DNA from: JAGWBD01 sp965220615
GTDB taxonomy: Bacteria > Chloroflexota > Anaerolineae > Aggregatilineales > Phototrophicaceae
Direction of reading: 5' to 3'
Assembly: GCA_965220615.1 (NCBI GenBank)
Contig: CBDCQL010000002.1
Span: 992,001-1,056,000 of the forward strand
DNA length: 64,000 nucleotides
Shown here: piece by piece, positions 25,569 through 32,799 of the stretch
How the letters are laid out: the number at the start of each line of letters is the position of its first letter
Numbering within the stretch: the stretch's first letter is position 1
Notes under the pieces: generated by a model
Seen by the model: only the letters and a program-made list of their open reading frames with translations
What the model was told of the DNA's origin: nothing
The model's database searches: none
Program-made: the position numbers and the translations under genes

Positions 25569-26383
25569 GTCTCCTCCAGAATCGCTTGCAGGGCATTGAG
25601 TTCACTGTGATTCTCTTCAACCCGTGATGGTAAATCAAACCAGCACATTCCCGCGCGCCGCAGCCGCACGACCTCTCCGATGACTATGGTCGCCGGTGCA
25701 CACAGTTCTTGCGCCGCTGCAGTGTCGGCCAAACCGGCCAGGGGCGCTTCGATGACCCGCTGACCGGCGACACTGCCCCACTCAATGGCGGCGGCAGGGG
25801 TATCCGGGTCCAGGCCGGCATCCAGCAAGCGACGCTGAAGGCGCGGCAGAGCGTGGACACCCATCAGGATGACCAGTGTACCGCCAATCTGTGCCAGGGC
25901 GTCGTAATCGATGCGGGCCCGGCCCTCCTCAAGCAAATCGTGGCCGGTGATAATGGTGACACTGCTGCTGACTTCGCGCTGTGTAAGGGGGATCCCCGCG
26001 TAGGCCGGCGCAGCGTAAGCGCTGGAAATCCCCGGCACAATTTCAAAGGGGATGCCGGCAGCGTGGCAGGCCAGGGCTTCCTCTCCGCCGCGACCAAAAA
26101 GAAGGGGGTCGCCCCCCTTTAGCCGAACGATTTGCGCGCCACCGCGGGCCCGCGTGATCAGAATCTCGTTGATAAGGTCCTGCGACAGCCGCTGTCTGGC
26201 CGGCGCCTTGCCGACGTTGATCTGGACTGCATCGGGTCGCGCCTCGTCGAGAAGTTCAGGCGGAATGAGGCGGTCGAACACGATGACGTCTGCCGACTGC
26301 AGAAGTCGCAGTCCCTTGCGCGTGATAAGGTCCGGATCACCGGGTCCGGCACCGACCAGCCAAACCTTGCCTCTCAGGCCCAT
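25565..26383 (-). CDS. cobA: Uroporphyrinogen-III C-methyltransferase
   Basis: Adds two methyl groups from S-adenosylmethionine to uroporphyrinogen III, giving precorrin-2 for siroheme. The 272 residues include the P-loop-like VWLVGAGPGDPDLITRKG, VVFDRL-type VIVFDRLIPPELL, IVRLKGGDPLLFGRGGEEA, GIPFEIVPGISSAYAAPAYAGIPLTQRE and VILMGVHALPRL, all standard for the family. The ATG at 26383 shares one base with the TAA of the CbiX gene (TAATG). It ends overlapping the sulfite reductase start. All steps from uroporphyrinogen III to siroheme are thus covered in the operon. Confidence 0.95.
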   Translation of the reverse strand: MGLRGKVWLVGAGPGDPDLITRKGLRLLQSADVIVFDRLIPPELLDEARPDAVQINVGKAPARQRLSQDLINEILITRARGGAQIVRLKGGDPLLFGRGGEEALACHAAGIPFEIVPGISSAYAAPAYAGIPLTQREVSSSVTIITGHDLLEEGRARIDYDALAQIGGTLVILMGVHALPRLQRRLLDAGLDPDTPAAAIEWGSVAGQRVIEAPLAGLADTAAAQELCAPATIVIGEVVRLRRAGMCWFDLPSRVEENHSELNALQAILEET

Positions 26384-27696
26384 TACGCAATCGCCTTGCT
26401 TAACCAGTAGTTGCAGGGTTCTCGGCAGGGCAATGCACCTGATTTGGCCATCGCCCCGTTCCATGAGGGCTGGCGAATGCAGCGGCCACAAAGGTCGATC
26501 GCAAGCCTGGTGATTTGACCTGGAGACAACCTGTCCACGTTGCGGAAATTCCCCGTTTGTCGCGTCGCCACATTTTGCAGCGACTCCGGAATCAGCGTTC
26601 CGCGCCGATCAGCCGCCCAGTCCGCCAGTGCGCCAGGATAAACGGTCTCCACGACCGCGGCGAGCGTCTGTGCGTCAACCACTTCAGCGTACCAGCCCTG
26701 CGGCAGGCCACAGGCTTCCGGCAGGGGCCGAAACGGATGCTCCCGCACCAGCTGACGCAACTGCGCAGGAGAGCAAACCCGCGTCCCCGCTTGCCCGCCT
26801 CCGAAAGGATGCACACAAGTTGAACTAAGCAACAACTCTCCAAACGTCAATTTGCCCTGCCGGCGTACTTCCTGCCACAGGTCCAGTGCGCCCTGGGCCG
26901 GAAAACAGTTCCAGTCGCTTCCGGTACGTGAGTGACAGGAGCCGATTTCCGGTTCACAGGCCCGGGCCAGATCCAGGATCAGGTCGCAGGCCACGTCCGC
27001 CGTCCCTGGCGCATCCAGGTAATATACTGAACGTCCCCTGAACCGTCCACTCGTAGCTCCTGACGGCAATCCGAGGGCTCCGGGAACATCAAAGCTGACG
27101 TGCGAACCGGGAGCAAGGAACCAGGGCGCGGCCAGGATGACTGGTGCTTCCGTCCTGTCATAGATTGACGGGATCGGCGGATCATCGTCCAAATAAGCCT
27201 CCAGCACGTCGCAGCCTGGCAGTTTGGCAGCCAGGGAATGTGCAGTGCGGCGGGCAGCCTCCCGGCTGCGACTATCCCGGCGTGTCCCGTGTCCGATGAT
27301 CGCCACCGCCACTTCCTCAGGCTCGACTTCCAGCGCTGCCATCTGCTGCAGAACGCTGGCATGCAGGACCTCGGCCAGTCGCGGGTGCAGGCCCAGGGGC
27401 CTGGTGTAGTGGATGCAACGTTCGCCAACGCGGGTTACAGGGCCATCCAGCCCCATTTCCGCCGGAATCACTGTACGCGAGAAGTAGCCATCGGCGGTGA
27501 GTACGGGCACGACAATCACCGTTTTCGAACACAGACTGCCAGTTGCATTGCGAAAGGACGGGGGTTCCTTCCAGAAGCAGGCGCTAATCTCGTCAGCTAC
27601 GCCTCTTGCTCGCAGTTGGTCCACGTAGGACCAAACGAGACCGGCAGTTCCGGGACTGATGTGAGAGCCATGACCTGCCAGCAGCAGGGCCGTCAC
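26383..27696 (-). CDS. CbiX-type sirohydrochlorin chelatase fused to a DR2241-like C-terminal Fe-S region
   Basis: 437 residues. The N-terminal 250 or so residues hold two CbiX-like halves (LLLAGHGSHISPGTAGLV; AVAIIGHGTRRDSRSREAAR) with histidines that hold the metal during insertion of iron into sirohydrochlorin. The C-terminal half resembles the DR2241 family: ALDLWQEVRRQGKLTFGELLL, and a final cysteine set LCGRCIRQP...LPCREPCNYW suited to a [4Fe-4S] cluster. Overlaps by 4 bases with the dehydrogenase upstream (ATGA). The fusion exists in other bacteria. The function of the C-terminal part is not established to my knowledge. Confidence 0.82.
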   Translation of the reverse strand: MTALLLAGHGSHISPGTAGLVWSYVDQLRARGVADEISACFWKEPPSFRNATGSLCSKTVIVVPVLTADGYFSRTVIPAEMGLDGPVTRVGERCIHYTRPLGLHPRLAEVLHASVLQQMAALEVEPEEVAVAIIGHGTRRDSRSREAARRTAHSLAAKLPGCDVLEAYLDDDPPIPSIYDRTEAPVILAAPWFLAPGSHVSFDVPGALGLPSGATSGRFRGRSVYYLDAPGTADVACDLILDLARACEPEIGSCHSRTGSDWNCFPAQGALDLWQEVRRQGKLTFGELLLSSTCVHPFGGGQAGTRVCSPAQLRQLVREHPFRPLPEACGLPQGWYAEVVDAQTLAAVVETVYPGALADWAADRRGTLIPESLQNVATRQTGNFRNVDRLSPGQITRLAIDLCGRCIRQPSWNGAMAKSGALPCREPCNYWLSKAIA

Positions 27697-28331
27697 CGGC
27701 CGTTTTCCAGCATGCTGTTCATGAGATTCCGCGCTTCTTCTTCCTTGTCTGACCCCAGCAACGCTAGAACGTCGGACTCCAAAACTTCGCGATAGAAAGC
27801 GTGTCGATGTTCTTGCTGAGGGAAGACAGTACGCAGCCCCGGACGCAATTCCCCCAGCCAGTTCGCCAGGATGGCATGCTCTTCACGAATGCAGCATGCG
27901 ATCCTGTCCCGCAGCCAACGCACGAGGGCAGGGGATGCGCCGCCACTGTCCAGCGCTACCACAAGGGGAGGACGCCTCAACACGGCCATACTGCCGAAAT
28001 CGCCGGCCTGGCCGTCGTCAACCACGTTGACCAGCGCACCCAGTTGTCGAGCTTCTTCAGCGACTTCCCGATTGACGTCCGGATCGTCTGTCGCGGCAAA
28101 AACCAGGGTGGGCGCAAGTGGCAGCAGGCTTCCTGGACTCCAGCATTGTTGCAGCCAGTGCAGACTCTCGCACGATTCTTGGTCCCTCAAAGCCTCGTGC
28201 AGCGTCGGCGACATGACCACGATCGATGCGCCTGTCGGAAACAACCCGTTAATCTTGCGCGTCGCCACCGCACCGCCACCCACAATCACGCAGGTCTTGC
28301 CACGCAGATTGAGGGACACGGGATAATTCAT
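27693..28331 (-). CDS. Precorrin-2 dehydrogenase (CysG N-terminal/Met8-like)
   Basis: Oxidises precorrin-2 to sirohydrochlorin with NAD. 212 residues: the Rossmann fold opens with LRGKTCVIVGGGAVATRKI, followed by TLVFAATDDPDVNREVAEEA, LVNVVDDGQAGDFGSMAVLRRPPLVVALDSGG-type segments and SPALVRWLRDRIA, as in the siroheme synthase N-terminal domain. It overlaps cysH by 4 bases upstream and the CbiX gene by 4 bases downstream, so expression follows cysH. Because a CbiX chelatase is present, this protein may do only the dehydrogenase step. Confidence 0.9.
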   Translation of the reverse strand: MNYPVSLNLRGKTCVIVGGGAVATRKINGLFPTGASIVVMSPTLHEALRDQESCESLHWLQQCWSPGSLLPLAPTLVFAATDDPDVNREVAEEARQLGALVNVVDDGQAGDFGSMAVLRRPPLVVALDSGGASPALVRWLRDRIACCIREEHAILANWLGELRPGLRTVFPQQEHRHAFYREVLESDVLALLGSDKEEEARNLMNSMLENGR

Positions 28332-29065
28332 TGTCGGGATTCCCCCTCAACCTCCGGCAGCTGCCGGAAATGGAGGCCGCACTCGGTCTTGTCGGAATCC
28401 TGCCAGCGCCCGCTTCGTCCGGCACCTTGCTGGAAGACGGGATGCGTGCAATGGGTGCAACCAATGGAGGGGTAACCCTGTGTGTGCAAATTGTTATAAG
28501 GGAGATCGTGCGTGTAAATCCAGTCCCAGACCTGGTCCGACGTCCAGGTGGCGAAGGGGGACAGTTTCACCAGTTGGTTGTTGTTGTCCCAGTCGATCAC
28601 GGGAATGTCGGATCGGCTGGCGGACTGGTCGCGACGGAGCCCCGCAATCCAGGCGCTGTAATCGCGCAGGGCATTGCGCAAGGGCAGGACCTTGCGCAAG
28701 TGACAACACAGGTCCGGGTTTCGTTCCCACAGCGCCGGACCATGCGCCAGCGCCTGTTGCGCAGGATTCAACTGTGGGCAGATTCGATAAAGGTCCAGAT
28801 TGAATCGGGAGGTCAATTCCTCGATAAGGCGCAGCGTTTCCGGGAACAGGAAGCCGGTATCGAGCGTGATGACTGTTGTTGCCGGGGAAATTTGCTGCAG
28901 CATGTGCAGCGTAACAATGCCCGTTGGCTGAAAGCTGGTGACTACGGCCAGGCCTTCACCAAACTGGTCGACCGCGAAACGCAAGATCTCCTGGGGAGAC
29001 GCCTCTTCCAGCTCGCCTTGCCAAATGTCCAGTTCATCGCGAACGTGTCTCTGGAATTGCTGCAT
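28328..29065 (-). CDS. cysH: Phosphoadenylyl/adenylyl-sulfate reductase
   Basis: Reduces activated sulfate (APS or PAPS) to sulfite. 245 residues with the adenylyl-binding region AVVTSFQPTGIVTLHML, TLDTGFLFPET and WIAGLRRDQS, and the catalytic cysteine in KTECGLH at the end. A CC pair (DLCCHLRKVLPL) plus CxxC (SIGCTHCTHP) indicates the [4Fe-4S] form, which usually prefers APS. The start at 29065 has AGGAG 5 bases upstream and lies just behind an intrinsic terminator; the longer frame begins with TTG inside the leader and is not used. First structural gene of a seven-gene operon preceded by two cysteine-rich leader peptides. Confidence 0.93.
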   Translation of the reverse strand: MQQFQRHVRDELDIWQGELEEASPQEILRFAVDQFGEGLAVVTSFQPTGIVTLHMLQQISPATTVITLDTGFLFPETLRLIEELTSRFNLDLYRICPQLNPAQQALAHGPALWERNPDLCCHLRKVLPLRNALRDYSAWIAGLRRDQSASRSDIPVIDWDNNNQLVKLSPFATWTSDQVWDWIYTHDLPYNNLHTQGYPSIGCTHCTHPVFQQGAGRSGRWQDSDKTECGLHFRQLPEVEGESRQ

Positions 29066-29090
29066 TTCATCTCCTGCATTCTGGTCCTGC

Positions 29091-29118
29091 AAAAAGACCC
29101 CGGACTTGTCCGGGGTCT
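29091..29118 (-). terminator. Intrinsic terminator (attenuator 2) just upstream of cysH
   Basis: On the minus strand AGACCCCGGAC and GTCCGGGGTCT are perfect complements around AA, so the stem has 10 pairs with a CAAG loop. A run of five T follows (29095-29091). It ends 25 bases before the cysH ATG, after the second leader peptide, exactly where a transcription attenuator would stand. Confidence 0.85.
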
Positions 29119-29154
29119 CTCGCAATCGTTGCGCGCGCGTGATTCACCGGATAG

Positions 29155-29241
29155 CTACCGATTCGGGCCTGAACAACAGGGACAACATGTGCAGGAAAAC
29201 GGTGCAAATGTCTTGTTTGTCGTCTTGTTGTACACTCGCAT
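29155..29241 (-). CDS. Cysteine-rich leader peptide 2 (28 residues)
   Basis: A short frame from ATG 29241 to TAG 29155. The peptide begins MRVYNKTTNKTFAPFS and continues C-T-C-C-P-C-C-S-G-P-N-R: five cysteine codons within seven codons (29193-29173). AGGCAGGT lies 7 bases before the ATG, a normal ribosome binding site. The stop lies 36 bases before the terminator stem. This is the classical layout of an amino-acid attenuation leader, here reading cysteine, the end product of the operon downstream. It resembles leader 1 in the NKTF and CCPC blocks, which suggests duplication. A function as a free metal-binding peptide is less likely. Confidence 0.82.
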   Translation of the reverse strand: MRVYNKTTNKTFAPFSCTCCPCCSGPNR

Positions 29242-29266
29242 GTCTCTACCTGCCTTTTCCAATGCG

Positions 29267-29290
29267 AAACCCCGAACGCTTGGTCCGGGG
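29267..29290 (-). terminator. Possible attenuator hairpin 1 between the two leader peptides
   Basis: On the minus strand CCCCGGA (29290-29284) can pair with TTCGGGG (29276-29270) around a 7-base loop, followed by TTT. The T tract is short, so it may be a pause or weak terminator. Its position after leader peptide 1 mirrors the strong terminator after leader peptide 2, and both stems share the CCCCGGAC core. Confidence 0.5.
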
Positions 29291-29328
29291 AATGTCTGCC
29301 GCTTTCGGTCTGATCTATACCTGACCCG

Positions 29329-29406
29329 TCAGACCAAAGACTCCCCGGCGCCCATGGCACAAGGACAACACATACAAACGCACTGGCTGCCGAAAGTCTT
29401 GTTCAT
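29329..29406 (-). CDS. Cysteine-rich leader peptide 1 (25 residues), probably leaderless
   Basis: A short frame from ATG 29406 to TGA 29329. The peptide starts MNKTFGSQ, then C-V-C-M-C-C-P-C, and ends AMGAGESLV: five cysteine codons within eight. The ATG lies 7 bases behind the -10 box of a strong promoter, so the messenger should begin at or one base before the A of the start codon, and no Shine-Dalgarno is possible. The stop codon lies inside a second inverted repeat (GGTCTGA...TCAGACC, 29335-29309). Together with leader 2 it forms a tandem cysteine-sensing module in front of cysH. Confidence 0.82.
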   Translation of the reverse strand: MNKTFGSQCVCMCCPCAMGAGESLV

Positions 29407-29413
29407 GAGCCGC

Positions 29414-29442
29414 AAGCTAACACACTTGATGCTGTCTGTCAA
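29414..29442 (-). promoter_or_regulatory. Promoter of the sulfur assimilation operon
   Basis: A perfect TTGACA (29442-29437), 17 bases, and TAGCTT (29419-29414) with an extended -10 TG one base ahead. Transcription is predicted at 29406-29407, on the leader-1 start codon. The -35 box begins 5 bases after the stop of the pfkB-type gene, so the sulfur operon is separately expressed from the upstream operon, although read-through could also enter it. Confidence 0.75.
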
Positions 29443-29447
29443 CAAAT

Positions 29448-30407
29448 TCATCGGGAATCTCGGGAATCCGGTGTTTCCGGTCCATCGGCAAACATTTCAG
29501 AGTGGAGAACCATGGCAGCCTGCAGTGCCGACCGGTCCGGCGCGGAATTGGCGCCGCCGGCCATTTGTGTAGACAGGCTTCCCGCAACGGTGCCCTGTTG
29601 CAGGCAGACTGCGAGATCGGCACCGGCCAGGTGCGCGGCAATGAACGCGGCATTGAAGACGTCTCCCGCGCCGGTCGTGTCGGTCACCGTCACGGGCAGG
29701 GCAGGTGAGTGGAAGCAACGCCCTCCCTGCCAGCAGCGGGCACCACGTTCGCCTTCCTTGATCACCAGGGTGGGGACGATCTGACCCAGTTCATGGGCCG
29801 CGTTGTCCACGTCGGCTGCACCAGTCAGTTTCCTGGCTTCCACGGCATTGGGCATGAACAGGTCCAGCAGGCCAAGAATTTCGCTCACCAGCGGGTCCTC
29901 AAGGGTTTGCTCGCGATGCTGGCAATCCATCGACACTTCCACACCGCGATCCTTGCAATCGCGCAGCAGGTCCGGCAGTCGCTCGTCAACGACCAGCCCG
30001 CTAAAGTGCAGATGTCGAATGCTCTGCTCCTTCAGATGCACTTGCGCCAGCTCGACGGGGTCCGGCGCCGGGTCAACGTAAGAAACGAAGGCGCGCTCAC
30101 TGTGAAGCGGCAAGGCAACCGTTACCCGCCTGAGGGGCCGGTCCCGACGCGAAACCAGATCCATACACAGACCTTCCCCATTGGCCCATTCACGAATGAA
30201 ACGACTGAAAAAGTCCTTGCCCAGTGCACCTGCCCAGCCAACGCGCAGACCCAGGCGTTTCATGGCGACGACCGTATTGAGCATGCCGCCAGGCACGACG
30301 TGCAGGTCCTGGCAATAGATTTCGGCCCCCAGTTCAGGAAAAGACGGCATCCCGGTGAATGTGACGTCGCAAAAATAGTTTCCGGGAACGAGAACGTCGT
30401 AGTTCAT
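29448..30407 (-). CDS. PfkB-family carbohydrate/nucleoside kinase
   Basis: A ribokinase-fold kinase of 319 residues. The N-terminal substrate region GNYFCDVTFTGMPSFPELG and GGMLNTVVAMKRLGLRVGWAGALGKD and the C-terminal PfkB signature TDTTGAGDVFNAAFIAAHLAG (anion hole and catalytic aspartate) are clear. The ATG at 30407 shares a base with the TGA of the GH4 gene (TGATG), so both are translated together. The partnership suggests a sugar is released or rearranged by the GH4 enzyme and then phosphorylated. The exact sugar cannot be read from sequence. The frame extends upstream, but that part overlaps the GH4 gene. Confidence 0.85.
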   Translation of the reverse strand: MNYDVLVPGNYFCDVTFTGMPSFPELGAEIYCQDLHVVPGGMLNTVVAMKRLGLRVGWAGALGKDFFSRFIREWANGEGLCMDLVSRRDRPLRRVTVALPLHSERAFVSYVDPAPDPVELAQVHLKEQSIRHLHFSGLVVDERLPDLLRDCKDRGVEVSMDCQHREQTLEDPLVSEILGLLDLFMPNAVEARKLTGAADVDNAAHELGQIVPTLVIKEGERGARCWQGGRCFHSPALPVTVTDTTGAGDVFNAAFIAAHLAGADLAVCLQQGTVAGSLSTQMAGGANSAPDRSALQAAMVLHSEMFADGPETPDSRDSR

Positions 30408-31774
30408 CAGCGCCACGTACCGACGATATCCCGGTGAGACCGATAAAAGGCATCGAACAGTCTCCCGGCGAGCGACCAGGAACCAATGAGGGGGTGAGCG
30501 CACAGGGCCTGCACGGCCAGTGAACGGGAACGTAGCAGGATTGCCTGTGACGCCAGGCGTTCATAGACCTTGACGCTGCGCATGAGCGCCAGATGTCGGT
30601 CCGGGATGTGCCCGATCGGCAGGGGCTGTGGCCCACCACCGTCGACTCGGCAGCTGACTTCGACTACGTCGTCCGCATCCATTCCGGCGATGGCGCCCCC
30701 GTTGGGGACATTCAGTCCGGTCCACGCAGGTTCGTCGCGGGCGATGGCCTCCACGCAGCCCAGCGCCACGGCGGCGTAACCTTCCTCGTCTTCTCCGACC
30801 GGCTCCTGTTTTTCTCTGTCGGCGCCGCCCCGCGCATGGGCCATGTAGCTTTTGCTGCGTTGGTCCATAACCTCCCGCCAGATCGCAAGTTGATCGTCAA
30901 CGTCTTTTCCTGCCGCCAGTTTGAGAAGCAACTGCTTCGTCAGTCGCTGCACCTGTTCACCCCGTGTTTCCCTTTCCTGCAGCAGTTGGGCCAGGACGTC
31001 ATCGCGGTGGTAGAAATAGTGAAGATATTCGTTGAGGAAGACTTTTTCCGCAGCACGCAATCCCGGTGCAAACATCTTCATGTGCGTGGCCTGGACGAAG
31101 CACTCATCACCCAACAGGGCCGGAAGCAACTCCTCTCCACGCTCACCGTCGCTCTCATCGGTCCGCACGCTGCGCGTCCACGACAGGTGATTCAGACCGT
31201 AAACGTCGTGTCGTAGCCGGTCCTGGGGGATGCCGAGGAAGCGACTGGCCTCGTTGCGTGCCTTGTTGGCACTGTCGCAGATGCCCACGACGCGTTTCAC
31301 TCCCGCATCATGCAGCACCTGGGCGACCAGACCGGCAGGATTGGTGAAGTTGAAGAGCCAGGCCCCGGGCGCTCCCAGCCTGTCGACAAGCCGCGAGTAC
31401 TCCAGTATGGCCGGAGCGCTGCGCATGGCCATGGCAAAGCCGGCCGCGCCCGTCGTTTCCTGCCCCAGGACGCCATGACTGAAGGCAATGCGCTCGTCGA
31501 CCGCGCGGCTTGCTTCCAGACCAGGCCTGATGGACGTGATGACGTGGCTGGCATCTTCAATGGCAGATCGCGCATTCGTGCTGGTACAAACCCTGAAGCC
31601 CGCGCCAAGTTGTTCCGCCTGGCGGCGACACATGCCGCCGATCAGCTCAAGCCGTTCGGGGTCGGAATCCATCAGCCAGAGTTCCTGCAACCCCAGACGG
31701 GGTGCGCGGCGCACCAGGGAGGGAATCAGCCTGGGCGTACGCACGCTGCCGCCGCCGACAATGGTCAATTTCAC
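30407..31774 (-). CDS. Glycoside hydrolase family 4 (6-phospho-alpha/beta-glucosidase-like)
   Basis: NAD- and Mn-dependent glycosidase family, 455 residues. The Rossmann start MKLTIVGGGSVRTPRLIPSL, NFTNPAGLVAQVL, the metal-site cysteine in GICDSANKAR and histidine in GLNHLSW, and the late VEVSCRVDGGGPQPLPIG segment match GH4. Family members act on phosphorylated or free glucosides, galactosides or glucuronides; no phosphotransferase genes are seen nearby, so the substrate may be unphosphorylated. It overlaps the meaB stop (ATGA) upstream and the kinase downstream, so it lies in one run of five coupled genes starting at mutA. Confidence 0.88.
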   Translation of the reverse strand: MKLTIVGGGSVRTPRLIPSLVRRAPRLGLQELWLMDSDPERLELIGGMCRRQAEQLGAGFRVCTSTNARSAIEDASHVITSIRPGLEASRAVDERIAFSHGVLGQETTGAAGFAMAMRSAPAILEYSRLVDRLGAPGAWLFNFTNPAGLVAQVLHDAGVKRVVGICDSANKARNEASRFLGIPQDRLRHDVYGLNHLSWTRSVRTDESDGERGEELLPALLGDECFVQATHMKMFAPGLRAAEKVFLNEYLHYFYHRDDVLAQLLQERETRGEQVQRLTKQLLLKLAAGKDVDDQLAIWREVMDQRSKSYMAHARGGADREKQEPVGEDEEGYAAVALGCVEAIARDEPAWTGLNVPNGGAIAGMDADDVVEVSCRVDGGGPQPLPIGHIPDRHLALMRSVKVYERLASQAILLRSRSLAVQALCAHPLIGSWSLAGRLFDAFYRSHRDIVGTWR

Positions 31775-32799
31775 TGACGCTTTCCTGGCAATTGTCCTTC
31801 AGGTATGGCCATTTTGAGCAACTCCCGGGCGGCATCGCTGATGTTTAATTCGCCTGCCAGCACGGCTCGCTCGTAGTCGGGCAGTACGTCCTGCACCTCC
31901 CGTCTCGTGTAGAAGGAATCGCGGATGCCTTCTTTCAGCAGCGCATGCAGCCAGGCAAGACGTTGTTGTTGGCGATTTGCATGCCAGAAGCCGGAAGCGA
32001 CGGCCTCGTTTCGGTATTCCTGGATGATGGACCAGAGTTCCGCGATCCCTGTTCCTTCGAGGGCGGAGCAGGTGAGCACCCTCTGCCGCCAGCCGGAAGC
32101 CGAGGGCGACAAAAGGCGCAACGCTCTTTCCATGTCTGCACGAGCGGCGCGCGCAGCTGCCCGGTTGTCGCCATCGGCCTTGTTGACGGCGATGGCGTCC
32201 GCCAGTTCCATCACACCCTTTTTCATACCCTGCAAGCCGTCACCTGCCCCGGTGACCAGCAGCAAAAGAAAAAAATCGACCATGCTGCGGGCCGCGATCT
32301 CGCCCTGACCGCTGCCGACGGTTTCCAGAAGAATGACGTCGTGGCCAGCGGCTTCACAGAGCTGCATGCACTCCCGCGTCTTGCTGGCAACGCCGCCAGG
32401 CGTTCCCGCGGAAGGGGATGGACGGATGAAGGCCTGCGGGTTGCGCGCCAGGGAGGACATCCGCGTTTTGTCACCCAGTATGCTGCCACCGCTCACGCTG
32501 CTGCTGGGGTCAATGGCGAGTACGGCGACTCGTTTGCCCCGCCCGACAAGGTGTAGCCCGAGCGCTTCGACCAGCGTGCTTTTGCCGGCGCCGGGCACAC
32601 CGGTTATGCCGACGCGGATGGCATCTCCGACATGGGGTCGCAGCTTTTGCAACAAGGCACTGGCAGATTGGCGATGAATTTCGGCGTTGCTCTCCACCAG
32701 GGTGATCGCCTGCGCCAGCGCCGCCCTTTCCCCGGCCAGAACGCCCGTCGACAGTTCATCGACGGAAATCCCTCTTTGGCCCCCTGATTCAGGCCCCAT
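31771..32799 (-). CDS. meaB: Methylmalonyl-CoA mutase-associated GTPase MeaB (ArgK family)
   Basis: G-protein chaperone that protects and reloads cobalamin on methylmalonyl-CoA mutase. 342 residues from the ATG at 32799: Walker A GITGVPGAGKSTLVEALG, AIDPSSSVSGGSILGDKTRM (switch region), LLETVGSGQGE, and the NKADGD base-recognition motif. It overlaps the end of mutB by 11 bases. The context with mutA and mutB fixes the function. The longer frame to 32895 would overlap mutB further and lacks support. Confidence 0.93.
   Translation of the reverse strand: MGPESGGQRGISVDELSTGVLAGERAALAQAITLVESNAEIHRQSASALLQKLRPHVGDAIRVGITGVPGAGKSTLVEALGLHLVGRGKRVAVLAIDPSSSVSGGSILGDKTRMSSLARNPQAFIRPSPSAGTPGGVASKTRECMQLCEAAGHDVILLETVGSGQGEIAARSMVDFFLLLLVTGAGDGLQGMKKGVMELADAIAVNKADGDNRAAARAARADMERALRLLSPSASGWRQRVLTCSALEGTGIAELWSIIQEYRNEAVASGFWHANRQQQRLAWLHALLKEGIRDSFYTRREVQDVLPDYERAVLAGELNISDAARELLKMAIPEGQLPGKRQ

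Noticed and set aside
28328..29125. A longer cysH starting at 29125
   Set aside because: The start would be a TTG placed just ahead of the terminator stem, with translation through the hairpin. The ATG at 29065 has a proper AGGAG site.
29067..29360. A 97-codon minus-strand frame running through the cysH leader and the terminator
   Set aside because: It begins without a ribosome binding site, crosses both leader peptides and the strong terminator in a different frame, and has arginine-rich content typical of a shadow of GC-rich non-coding DNA. The two cysteine-rich short frames fit the signals better.
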